Origin: Bacillus pseudomycoides
GTDB lineage: Bacteria > Bacillota > Bacilli > Bacillales > Bacillaceae_G
Direction: 5' to 3'
NCBI RefSeq assembly: GCF_002582035.1
Contig: NZ_NUQE01000009.1
Span: 1 to 48,695, forward strand
DNA length: 48,695 bases
Positions 32,701-40,247 of this stretch are shown in pieces (position 1 is the stretch's first letter; the number at the start of each line of letters is the position of its first letter). Position numbers and translations under genes: made by a program. The notes under the pieces were generated by a model that worked only from the letters and a program-made list of their open reading frames with translations, searched no databases and was not told the DNA's origin.

Positions 32701-34119
32701 ATGCAACAAAAAAAATGGGGCTTTTGGGTACTTACTGCATTTGTAGTTGGGAATATGGTTGGGGCAGGTATTTTTATGATTCCAAGTACATTAGCACAAA
32801 CAGCCAGCCCTCTTGGTGTTACATTAGCTTGGTTAACAACAGGATTTGGCGTATTAATGCTAGCTCTTGTTTTCGGTAATTTAGCAATTCGTCGCCCTGA
32901 TTTAACAACAGGTCCGCAAAGTCATGCCTATGCGCTCTTTTCTTCACCGAAAAGAAAAAAAATGGCAGGCTTTAGTATCGTATGGGGCTACTGGGTTGCA
33001 AACTGGGCAAGTAACGTAGCCATCATTACATCATTTGCTGGTTATTTATCACTCTTTTTCCCAATTATGAAAGACACTCACGTATTGTTTTCAGTTGGAA
33101 CTTTCAACATTGAAACTGGAAAATTAATTACCTTCTCCATTTGTACGATTTTATTATGGGGTACACATATGATTTTGGCAAATGGCGTAAATGGTGCTGG
33201 TAAATTAAACTTTTTCGCAACAGCAGCGAAAGTAACAGGATTCCTTCTCTTCATCATTGTTACATTATTTGCCTTCGAGGCTTCTAAACTTGGACAATGG
33301 TATACGCCAATCGTTGATAAAGAAGGCGTTTCACACGGACTACTATCGCAAATAAACTTAGCAGCCTTAACAACACTTTGGGCCTTCATTGGTGTCGAGT
33401 CGGCTGTATTATTATCAAACCGTGCTGTTTCACCAAAAACAGTAAAACGTGCAACTGTTACCGGCTTACTACTAACAGTTGGTATCTATCTAGGAATTAC
33501 CATCTTAACAATGGGTGTTCTTCATATAGATAAACTACAAGCATCTGAACGACCATTAGCGGATGCATTAACTGCAGTAATGGGTCATAACGGCGGAAAA
33601 TTAATGGCGCTGCTTGCACTTACTTCTTTATTTGGATCCATTCTTGGTTGGGTTTTATTAAGCTCAGAAGTACCATATCAAGCAGCAAAAGAAGGATTCT
33701 TTCCATCATTCTTCACAAAAACCAATAAAAAAGGAAGCCCGATTCATTCGCTTCGTTTAACAAATATTATGTCACAAGTGTTCCTATTCTCAACACTATC
33801 CGGGACAATTGCCCAGGCGTATACATTTGTTATTACCGTTTCAACACTTGCCTATTTAATCCCATATCTCGTTTCCCCAATCTTCCAGCTTAAGCTTGTT
33901 GTGACAGGTGAAACATACGAAAATCAAAAAGGTTCTCGTATAATGGATGGAATCATCGCTGCTATTGCTCTTATTTATGCATTATGGGTCATTAAAACTG
34001 GCTCTGCTGATATGAAAACATTCCTCCTTGGTATTGGATTATTTATAGTTGGATTTGCTTTCTATCCATTAATGAAACGTGACGAAAAAAAAGATAAACA
34101 AAACGAGCAAGTTGCCTAA
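32701..34119 (+). CDS. yvsH: Lysine/basic amino acid permease under L-box control
   Basis: 472 residues, 12 helices, APC family, close to arginine:ornithine antiporter ArcD/YvsH. N-terminal helix 1 has GNMVGAGIFMIPSTLA, helix 6 region LWAFIGVESAVLLSNRAVSP. Start at 32701 follows GGAGG by eight bases; a 13-codon upstream extension has no RBS. The lysine riboswitch argues that lysine is the physiological substrate (inferred), since lysine shuts such genes off. Ends within a terminator stem. Confidence 0.9.
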   Translation: MQQKKWGFWVLTAFVVGNMVGAGIFMIPSTLAQTASPLGVTLAWLTTGFGVLMLALVFGNLAIRRPDLTTGPQSHAYALFSSPKRKKMAGFSIVWGYWVANWASNVAIITSFAGYLSLFFPIMKDTHVLFSVGTFNIETGKLITFSICTILLWGTHMILANGVNGAGKLNFFATAAKVTGFLLFIIVTLFAFEASKLGQWYTPIVDKEGVSHGLLSQINLAALTTLWAFIGVESAVLLSNRAVSPKTVKRATVTGLLLTVGIYLGITILTMGVLHIDKLQASERPLADALTAVMGHNGGKLMALLALTSLFGSILGWVLLSSEVPYQAAKEGFFPSFFTKTNKKGSPIHSLRLTNIMSQVFLFSTLSGTIAQAYTFVITVSTLAYLIPYLVSPIFQLKLVVTGETYENQKGSRIMDGIIAAIALIYALWVIKTGSADMKTFLLGIGLFIVGFAFYPLMKRDEKKDKQNEQVA

Positions 34120-34140
34120 GTAGAGGTAACTTGCTTTTTT
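34107..34140 (+). terminator. Terminator of the lysine permease gene
   Basis: GCAAGTTGCC / GGTAACTTGC stem plus TTTTTT, overlapping the last codons and stop of the permease gene. A bcr1-like scrap (GTTAACGGGTAGCAAG) follows at 34146. Confidence 0.8.
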
Positions 34141-34204
34141 ATCTTGTTAACGGGTAGCAAGAAAAACACTATCCTGCTTATAATGGAACAAAGGAGTGAT
34201 CTCA

Positions 34205-35404
34205 TTGACAATCGAAACCCTTTGGAATGATCGTTTTCAACAACATATACAAAAGATAACGATGTACTTTGCACGTATTGCAAGTGGGCTTATCTATAGC
34301 TTCCTTTTACTTCTTTGTGTAGGTGGCTATTATTATGCAAAATTTCTTCGTTCATTTCCGTCTAAGTCTGTTGCATTAACCATTGTAACGATTTTACTTA
34401 CAATCGTACTCACTCGTTCTCCAATTCGGACATTTTTACAAAAGCCGGATATCGTATATTTATTGCCATTGGAAGAAAAATTAGCATATTATTTTAAACG
34501 CTCTCTTTTGTACAGTTACATCATTCAGCTCTTTCCATTATTATGTGTAATACTCATCATTACACCTCTTGCAGAGCATTCATTACATATAACTCCTACG
34601 TTTATGTGCGGAGCCTTTTTCATTCTTGCTCTTATAAAAGGCTGGAATATGTATATGCATTGGACGTATAGAAGTACAGAATTTGCTCAGATTTGGTTTA
34701 TCATCCGAATCATCTGCAACGCACTCATTACATATGCACTCTTTCAATTCACTTCTATTACAATCATGGGAAGTCTACTACTTTTAGTAGCCCTTTTATT
34801 TTTATATACGATAAACAAAAACACATGGAAAATTCAGTGGGAATATGTAATAGAACAAGAAGAAAAAATGGACATGCGCTTTTATCAATTTGTTCATTTC
34901 TTTACTGATGTACCACAAGTAAAACAACAAGTAAAGCAAAGAAAATGGCTCACTACTTGGATTGAACGGATCCTGCATAAAAAACGATCTCCTTTTTTAT
35001 ATTTATATAGTTTATCCTTTTTACGCGCGAACGGTTACCTTGGCATTTACATACGATTGACCGTAGTAGGATGCATTGTTTTATACTACATCCCTACGTT
35101 CATCGGAAAGGGAATCGTCACGTTATGCACCCTATACATATCTGCTTTACAACTTCGTTCCCTTTGGAATTATTTTTCAGGAAATAGTATTGTAGTATTA
35201 TATCCAGTTTCACTTACAGAACGAAAACGCGCTTTTATTACGCTTGTATTTCTAGTAACAATCATGCAGCTAACGTTCTTCTCAATTATAGTTCTACTTA
35301 GTACGGCTCATCTCTTATTTACATTCTTACTACTAGTTGGAAGTATACTGTTTATTCATTTCATTGTTCTAAAAAAGGCAAAAGCATATATTTCTACTTC
35401 ATAA
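34205..35404 (+). CDS. EcsB-like ABC transporter permease, orphan
   Basis: 399 residues with eight or more hydrophobic helices, EcsB family (PF05975). Typical phrases: LTRSPIRTFLQKPDIVYLLPLEEK, RSLWNYFSGNSIVVLYPVSLTERK. TTG start with AAGGAG eight bases upstream. EcsB normally is encoded next to EcsA, its ATPase, and the pair affects secretion and membrane proteolysis; here no ATPase gene is nearby, so this is a second, unpaired copy that may use the housekeeping EcsA. A terminator follows. Confidence 0.85.
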   Translation: MTIETLWNDRFQQHIQKITMYFARIASGLIYSFLLLLCVGGYYYAKFLRSFPSKSVALTIVTILLTIVLTRSPIRTFLQKPDIVYLLPLEEKLAYYFKRSLLYSYIIQLFPLLCVILIITPLAEHSLHITPTFMCGAFFILALIKGWNMYMHWTYRSTEFAQIWFIIRIICNALITYALFQFTSITIMGSLLLLVALLFLYTINKNTWKIQWEYVIEQEEKMDMRFYQFVHFFTDVPQVKQQVKQRKWLTTWIERILHKKRSPFLYLYSLSFLRANGYLGIYIRLTVVGCIVLYYIPTFIGKGIVTLCTLYISALQLRSLWNYFSGNSIVVLYPVSLTERKRAFITLVFLVTIMQLTFFSIIVLLSTAHLLFTFLLLVGSILFIHFIVLKKAKAYISTS

Positions 35405-35452
35405 GCCAAATGATTTACGAAATTCCCCTTCTTATTTAAGCAAGCTATATGG

Positions 35453-35486
35453 CTACTATCGCAAGAATGCGCATAGTAGTCTTTTT
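35453..35486 (+). terminator. Terminator of the EcsB-like gene
   Basis: CTACTATCGC / GCGCATAGTAG stem followed by TCTTTTTCT. Confidence 0.75.
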
Positions 35487-35535
35487 CTATTTTCTAGGCA
35501 CCAATTCCCTAAAACCTTCATATAGTAAGAACAGA

Positions 35536-35589
35536 TTTATCCCGTATTAACGAACAGTAAGTCCCCCACTGATCGAAGTTTCACTTTAT
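35536..35589 (+). repeat. bcr1 short form (54 bp)
   Basis: TTTATCCCGTATTAACGAAC, GTAAGTCCCCCACTGATCG, GTTTCACTTTAT; TTTAT at both ends. Its right end is about seven bases before the GGAGG of ytaF, so it forms part of that gene's 5' UTR or promoter. Confidence 0.8.
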
Positions 35590-35606
35590 TTTTTGGAGGT
35601 TTTCCT

Positions 35607-36179
35607 ATGCATTGGTTATCCATTTTACTTATCGGAATTGGAGCAAACTTAGATAACTTAGGGATTGGTTTATCTCTTGGAATGAAAAAAATGCACATTA
35701 CAGTAATGGCGAATCTCTTTATTGCTATTATCTCTATGTTTGCGGTATATCTTTCCGTTGTAGCTGGTTCACTTATTTCGCAATATATCACTAAAGATGC
35801 TGCAAATATAAGCGGAAGCATTCTCCTTATTGGCCTAGGTACATGGACGATCTTATCAGAATATTTATCACGTCCTTCTCCTGTTCTTCAAAATCCAGAG
35901 CAAGTAGACAAAGATGATAATCATACAATTTCTTGGAAAGAATCGTTTTACTTAGGAATTATTTTATCTCTAAATTGCCTTACAATGGGGTTTGGTGGTG
36001 GAATTAGCGGACTTTCTCCAATTTGGACTGCAGTATCTGTTGGATTCTTTTCCTTCGTTTCCATCATGATTGGTTCACACTCTGGATATAGGCTGTCACA
36101 AACATTCATTGGTAAATACTCAAATGTTTTATCTGGCCTTTTACTCATTGTAATTGGTATATATGAATTTTTCGCATGA
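35607..36179 (+). CDS. ytaF: Sporulation membrane protein YtaF
   Basis: 190 residues, six helices, MntP/YtaF family. GIGANLDNLGIGLSLGMKKM is the family start with its conserved Asp, repeated in the second half as LSLNCLTMGFGGGISGL. Annotated as a sporulation protein in Bacilli, while the sister family MntP exports Mn2+. RBS GGAGG seven bases before ATG. The bcr1 short copy sits directly ahead of the RBS. A terminator follows. Confidence 0.87.
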   Translation: MHWLSILLIGIGANLDNLGIGLSLGMKKMHITVMANLFIAIISMFAVYLSVVAGSLISQYITKDAANISGSILLIGLGTWTILSEYLSRPSPVLQNPEQVDKDDNHTISWKESFYLGIILSLNCLTMGFGGGISGLSPIWTAVSVGFFSFVSIMIGSHSGYRLSQTFIGKYSNVLSGLLLIVIGIYEFFA

Positions 36180-36188
36180 CCAGAAAAT

Positions 36189-36224
36189 AAAAAGAATCCA
36201 TTTTAGTCAAAATGGATTCTTTTT
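36189..36224 (+). terminator. Terminator of ytaF
   Basis: AAAAAGAATCCATTTT / AAAATGGATTCTTTTT perfect 16-bp stem. Confidence 0.85.
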
Positions 36225-36309
36225 ATGGTAAATATTATCAGAAGATCTTTGTTTTCTATCGAAGCGCCGATATATTGGGTTAAGCTTACTTAGTAGCAGT
36301 AAGTAATTG

Positions 36310-36402
36310 GTGTGAATTTGAAATAAAGTCACGATGTTTATAAGAAAGACGCGAATTTTTGAATAAAGTTGCGGCGTTTAAAAAAAAGATGCGATGCTTT
36401 AT
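36310..36402 (+). repeat. Dispersed period-40 repeat, copy 2 (left half)
   Basis: Two head-to-tail units of about 40 bp: AATAAAGTCACGATGTTTA...AAAGACGCGAATTTTTG and AATAAAGTTGCGGCGTTTA...AAAGATGCGATGCTTTA. Close to 16389-16460. Confidence 0.65.
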
Positions 36403-36417
36403 CTCTTCAATTAAAGA

Positions 36418-36528
36418 ATTCTAAATGTGTTTTAATCAAACTTTTTTCAAACTGGATTTGTTTTATTTTCTGTAGAATAAAGATCTGTAAGCTGTTTTTA
36501 ATTAAACTTTATTTCAAAGCAACAGCAA
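36418..36528 (+). repeat. Dispersed repeat, copy 2 (right half)
   Basis: AAATGTGTTTTAATCAAACT, TTTTTCAAACTGGATT and AATTAAACTTTATTTCAAAG match 17030-17147. Adjacent to its left half here, whereas in copy 1 the DUF4064 gene is between. No gene is seen in 36225-36648. Confidence 0.6.
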
Positions 36529-36585
36529 TACAAGTAAGGGTGCCACCAGCAAATCAGAAAAATCTCACGCTAAGCAAAAAAATAC

Positions 36586-36613
36586 AATAAGCTGTCCATA
36601 TGGACAGCTTATT
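36586..36613. terminator. Perfect palindrome, probable terminator of the 121-residue gene
   Basis: AATAAGCTGTCCAT / ATGGACAGCTTATT is a perfect 28-bp palindrome 35 bp past the stop codon at 36649 (minus strand). With no loop bases it must open to fold; the T-run is weak. Confidence 0.55.
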
Positions 36614-36648
36614 TACATAATTCTCGAAAGCAGAAGTCAATGTATCTA

Positions 36649-37014
36649 TTAATATTGGGAATCAATGATTGTATAATACCGTGTGAAATATCTATAAGGA
36701 ACGCTCTCTGTCATATTCCCTTTTTGAAAAGCTAAAGAATTTCTGTATATATATCTCTCTAAAAATTCCCATCCATCTTGCTCTCTCATTTCAATATAGG
36801 GCTCTAGTTCCCCTCGTTTTACTAAATAGGTGTAGCGAGTATCGTTAGTTTGTACTTCCATTATATTTTTATCTGTAAAGATCATCTTTGACATAGCAAT
36901 TGCGAATGGTATCGGATTTCCTTCTTGAAAAATGACATCCTTTTTTTGTACAAAGAATACACATGCTATACTTAAGATTACTAATAAACTTATGAAAAAT
37001 ATCTTTAATTTCAT
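36649..37014 (-). CDS. Hypothetical membrane-anchored protein
   Basis: 121 residues, N-terminal hydrophobic helix (KIFFISLLVILSIACVFFV) and a soluble outside domain with many aromatic residues (YLVKRGELEPYIEMREQDGWE). Not recognised. RBS AGAGGGTG before ATG. A 47-bp stretch upstream is repeated in front of the other small membrane-protein gene (37440), suggesting common regulation. Confidence 0.7.
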   Translation of the reverse strand: MKLKIFFISLLVILSIACVFFVQKKDVIFQEGNPIPFAIAMSKMIFTDKNIMEVQTNDTRYTYLVKRGELEPYIEMREQDGWEFLERYIYRNSLAFQKGNMTESVPYRYFTRYYTIIDSQY

Positions 37015-37082
37015 TAAATCACCCTCTTTCCTTTTAATTCCATTTTATCATGAGTGATCTATTTTGATAGAACTATTTTTGA

Positions 37083-37131
37083 TGTATATCGTATTCGTGT
37101 AAGGTTAACATAACGCACTATTATCGGTAGC
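37083..37131. repeat. Duplicated upstream sequence, copy A
   Basis: GATGTATATCGTATTCGTG, then GGTTAACATAACGCACTATTATCGG. Similar to 37840-37886; each lies about 70-80 bp upstream of a minus-strand small membrane-protein gene. Confidence 0.55.
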
Positions 37132-37138
37132 AAAACAG

Positions 37139-37178
37139 AAAAGGAACTGACTCATGATCTTATGAGTCAGTTCCTTTT
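37139..37178. terminator. Strong palindrome, possible bidirectional terminator
   Basis: AAAAGGAACTGACTCAT / ATGAGTCAGTTCCTTTT perfect 17-bp stem with six-base loop. No gene directly precedes it; the nearest are 36649-37014 and 37440-37757. Confidence 0.6.
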
Positions 37179-37235
37179 CCACTCTTCTTTATAATATATG
37201 TAGAGTTTCATAATAGTAAAAAAACAATATTTCTA

Positions 37236-37310
37236 CTCTGTCCGTAGTATCGGCCCCACCTACGCCAGATACCCTGATAGCCACTCGTGCCATCCAACCC
37301 ATTATTATCA
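37236..37310. other. G+C-rich patch of unknown origin
   Basis: Within an AT-rich intergenic region this piece (CGGCCCCACCTACGCCAG, GATAGCCACTCGTGCCATCC) is much richer in G+C. On the minus strand it can be read as a short open frame from ATGGCACGAGTG, about 34 codons, without a convincing RBS. It may be a fragment of a transferred gene. Confidence 0.3.
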
Positions 37311-37361
37311 TACAAGAAATCGCTTACAATGTAAAGAATTTTCTGATTTTTCTGATTTAAA

Positions 37362-37404
37362 AAACACAATCACTCCTATATAAAAAATAGGGGTAATTGT
37401 GTTT
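37362..37404 (-). terminator. Terminator of the 105-residue gene
   Basis: AAACACAATCACTCCTAT / ATAGGGGTAATTGTGTTT stem, about 36 bp past the stop at 37440 on the minus strand. Confidence 0.75.
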
Positions 37405-37439
37405 ACATAAATTCCGTTAGCGGAAGTTGTTTTAAAATT

Positions 37440-37757
37440 CTATGTATCGATTTTTTCTTTGCCCTTACGGATTAACCACCATACCAAAGCTACAAGTAGT
37501 ATGAGGAGCGGTATTGCCTGAATAATGAGAAATCCTCCCCAAAAATCAAATTCAGTACCAGTATTATCTGGAGGGGCTGTTGCCATCCCACCTATAAAAA
37601 AAGCCACTGGAATTGTGAGTAGATTCACCCCTAAACTGACCATTATGAATGATAGATTTTTAGCCTTAATTTTTGGTGAATCAGCCTTTATAATTACGAA
37701 TATTGCAGTGCCGATTATAAGAAACAGTATTACATAAAGATTATTAGGATATCCCAT
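37440..37757 (-). CDS. Hypothetical three-helix membrane protein
   Basis: 105 residues, three hydrophobic helices (about 6-24, 34-56, 73-95), first loop KADSPKIKAKN, second loop MATAPPDNTGTEFDFWGG, positively charged C-terminus RKGKEKIDT. Not recognised. RBS GACGGAGG. A sequence block upstream is shared with the 36649-37014 gene. Confidence 0.7.
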   Translation of the reverse strand: MGYPNNLYVILFLIIGTAIFVIIKADSPKIKAKNLSFIMVSLGVNLLTIPVAFFIGGMATAPPDNTGTEFDFWGGFLIIQAIPLLILLVALVWWLIRKGKEKIDT

Positions 37758-37839
37758 AATATTCCTCCGTCACTCCTATACATTTCCATTTACAACCACT
37801 TTATCATAGGATATGAGAAAAAATCAGTAGATTTTTATT

Positions 37840-37886
37840 GTATATGATATTCAGGTTCAGTTAACATAACGCTACATTATCAGAAG
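37840..37886. repeat. Duplicated upstream sequence, copy B
   Basis: GTATATGATATTCAGG and AGTTAACATAACGCTACATT, then ATCAG; matches 37083-37131 in about three quarters of positions by eye. Confidence 0.55.
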
Positions 37887-38235
37887 TTCTTTCATTCCTA
37901 AAATCCATTTCTAACAAGGTTTTTTCCTATTTTCCGACAATATGAAATATGCAGGATTTTATGCGTACTTGATATGATAAGGTTTGTTTGTCATTTCTCT
38001 TCAAACGATACATTACGTCTGCATAGAATTCTGCATACTTTTAGCGTTGTTAAAACCATTTATTTTTATGTCAAAAGTTACTTAGCGTGTTTTTTTCGAA
38101 ATGCTGGCGGAATCCCAAGTAGAAAACGATTAAATTTTTTTATAGAATCCAAACTTAAATTTACTAGATAAGAATCCATTTTGATTAATCAATAGATTCT
38201 TATTATTTATCATAAAATACGAGTTTGTGAGGTGC
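37887..38235. other. Intergenic stretch with no supported gene
   Basis: AT-rich. A 65-codon frame at 37974-38171 has no RBS and looks accidental. A dyad TAAGAATC / GATTCTTA around 38169-38203 is the only other structure seen. Confidence 0.4.
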
Positions 38236-38266
38236 TTTTGAACAAACTTTATTTAAAAGCAACAGT
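38236..38266 (+). repeat. Dispersed repeat, end block (third copy)
   Basis: GAACAAACTTTATTTAAAAG plus CAACAG; same end block as at 17126-17147 and 36509-36528. It overlaps the GNAT gene: its minus strand encodes the last residues (VAFK) and the TAA stop. Confidence 0.55.
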
Positions 38267-38788
38267 TGGAAGCAAGGAGTAAACGTTCGTATCATATGCA
38301 ACATTATTTTGATACATATAATTTCGAAGAACGCCCTCTTTTTGAAACCCTAATTTTTCTAATAACACATTAGATGCTTTGTTTTCTGTAAAAACAACGG
38401 CTCCAATACGAGTTAATTCAAGCTCATGAAACCCGTATGATATAACTTTTAAAACTGCTTCAGTGGCATACCCTTTTCCCCAGTGTTCAGGTAAAAGTGC
38501 ATAAGCGATTTCAGCTCTCTTATGTTCAGAAGACCAGTCATGAAATCCAATCGTTCCAATCATCTCTTCTGTTTCTTTTCTTTCAATTCCCCATTTTATT
38601 CCGCGTTTTTCTTTGTAGTTATTTGAAAAATTCCTAATTATATTTTTAACCTGTTCTATATCTGTTAATGGATTTTGCCCGTAGTGACGTAATACATCCT
38701 CATTCGAAAAGCAATTCAATATCCCTTGTGCATCATCTTCTATTAACTCTCTCAAGATTAGTCTTTCTGTTTCTATTATAGGAAACAT
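38249..38788 (-). CDS. GNAT family N-acetyltransferase (RimJ/RimL type)
   Basis: 179 residues. RimL-like opening ETERLILRELIEDDAQGIL and the acetyl-CoA-binding segment LPEHWGKGYATEAVLKV (motif A, here with GKGYA), then FTENKASNVLLEKLGFQKEG. Acetylates an N-terminus or a small molecule; target unknown. RBS AAGGAGTGGG. The C-terminal VAFK and stop are supplied by a dispersed repeat, so the original end may differ. Confidence 0.87.
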   Translation of the reverse strand: MFPIIETERLILRELIEDDAQGILNCFSNEDVLRHYGQNPLTDIEQVKNIIRNFSNNYKEKRGIKWGIERKETEEMIGTIGFHDWSSEHKRAEIAYALLPEHWGKGYATEAVLKVISYGFHELELTRIGAVVFTENKASNVLLEKLGFQKEGVLRNYMYQNNVAYDTNVYSLLPTVAFK

Positions 38789-38882
38789 TCTCCCACTCCT
38801 TTTGAATTGAAAATATAAATCTAATCACTTCCCCACATTCTTCTAAAAAAGCTACTTGCTATCAAAACAACCAGCCTTCTCA

Positions 38883-40142
38883 TTATCCTATCTTCTCTAC
38901 CTTCGCCCCTTGACGATGATACATATCAATTGCTTTTTTAAATAAAAGAATACTGCTTATCCCTATTAAACAGTACAAGATACTCATTCCCCAAGAAGCA
39001 ATAACGGAACCAATCATAATGCCGAGCGTTCCTACCATTTTCGCAATTTGAAAGACCATGCCGTTAATCGCCATATAGGAACTTCTTGCATCATCCCTTG
39101 CCATATCTGCCCGAATCGATTGGCTGACTGGCACATACATCATTTCTCCTATCGTTTGAAATAGGCCTGCTAGTAATAGAATCCATAGGCTGTTACTTGC
39201 TCCAAATAGCGTAAATCCAATCGTATATATAAATAAGCCTGTATAAAGTACTTTCCGGTCCTGAAAGCGATTCATGATTTTCACCATAAGTGCTGAAAAT
39301 AAAACGATTAATACTGTATTCTCAGCGGAGATCCAGCTTAGCATTCGAATACCTGTTAAATCAAAGTGATTTCCGTTCCATAGTGAAAATGTCATTGTCT
39401 CAAATTCTTTCTGCAGACGAACACCGACATAGTTGTTAATTTGAAACTCTAATGATAATGCACATACACTTGCCAAGCACAATACGATAAATGCTCGGTC
39501 TTTCACGACAACTCGGTAATTATTCACCATATCTTGTAATACGTTTTTCTTTTCTGCTTTCTTTTGAACTACATACACTTCTTCCATATAAACTGTAATT
39601 AAATACAGTGTTAATAATGCAATACCGGTCAGCAGCATAAATAATTGGAATCGGTAATGTTCAAAAAGAAGTCCACCGAAAATTGCACCAATGGCGATAG
39701 ATAAATTGATTGCCCAATAATTAATACTGTACATCATTTTTCGATTTTCCGGCGTACTCACATCAATTAACATTGCTTCTGTTGCTGGGTTCATCACGCC
39801 AGAACCGATGCTGTTTATAAGTAAAAAGACAAATGTGAGCCAAGGTGAATCAATATAATCTGAGTTTGCAACCCCCATACAAGCAATAGAAACCACTTGA
39901 ATCACTTGGCCAATAATCATGACCTTTTTCCGCCCTAACGTATCTGCAATATAGCCCCCATATAAACCAACGATCAGTGATGCAATTACATTTAATAACA
40001 ATAAGAACCCCGCTAATGCTGCTCCTAATTTCACAGAAAAATAAATTGCCATAAACGGAAAAATCATCGTTCCTACTGTCCGAGTTAAAAAGGATGTAAT
40101 AATTCTAATTTTAATGTTCCGATGCATTGACCAAAATCCCAT
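38883..40142 (-). CDS. MFS transporter next to an SgrR-like regulator
   Basis: 419 residues, 12 helices. Motif A GGYIADTLGRKKVMIIG after helix 2, and a conserved NYWAINLSIAIGAIFGGLL in helix 5. RBS AGGAGGGGGG. Divergent from an SgrR-like regulator with 105 bp between. In enterobacteria, sgrR is divergent from a small RNA and setA, a sugar exporter, so a sugar or sugar-phosphate-stress role is possible, but the protein itself looks like a general MFS exporter. Confidence 0.88.
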   Translation of the reverse strand: MGFWSMHRNIKIRIITSFLTRTVGTMIFPFMAIYFSVKLGAALAGFLLLLNVIASLIVGLYGGYIADTLGRKKVMIIGQVIQVVSIACMGVANSDYIDSPWLTFVFLLINSIGSGVMNPATEAMLIDVSTPENRKMMYSINYWAINLSIAIGAIFGGLLFEHYRFQLFMLLTGIALLTLYLITVYMEEVYVVQKKAEKKNVLQDMVNNYRVVVKDRAFIVLCLASVCALSLEFQINNYVGVRLQKEFETMTFSLWNGNHFDLTGIRMLSWISAENTVLIVLFSALMVKIMNRFQDRKVLYTGLFIYTIGFTLFGASNSLWILLLAGLFQTIGEMMYVPVSQSIRADMARDDARSSYMAINGMVFQIAKMVGTLGIMIGSVIASWGMSILYCLIGISSILLFKKAIDMYHRQGAKVEKIG

Positions 40143-40247
40143 ATTTTTCCCCCTCCTCCTGTTTCTTCATTTTACTTTGAAAAAGAGGAAGAAAAAGGTT
40201 AAAATATTCTGAAGAGTTTCCCCTTTTAGAAAAAGGAGATGTATAAC

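Noticed and set aside
34146-34161. Possible bcr1 scrap GTTAACGGGTAGCAAG
   Set aside because: Too short and without TTTAT ends; the resemblance to TTAACGGGTAGTAAG may be chance.
37974-38171. 65-codon frame in the repeat-rich gap
   Set aside because: No RBS, no promoter, no recognised domain.
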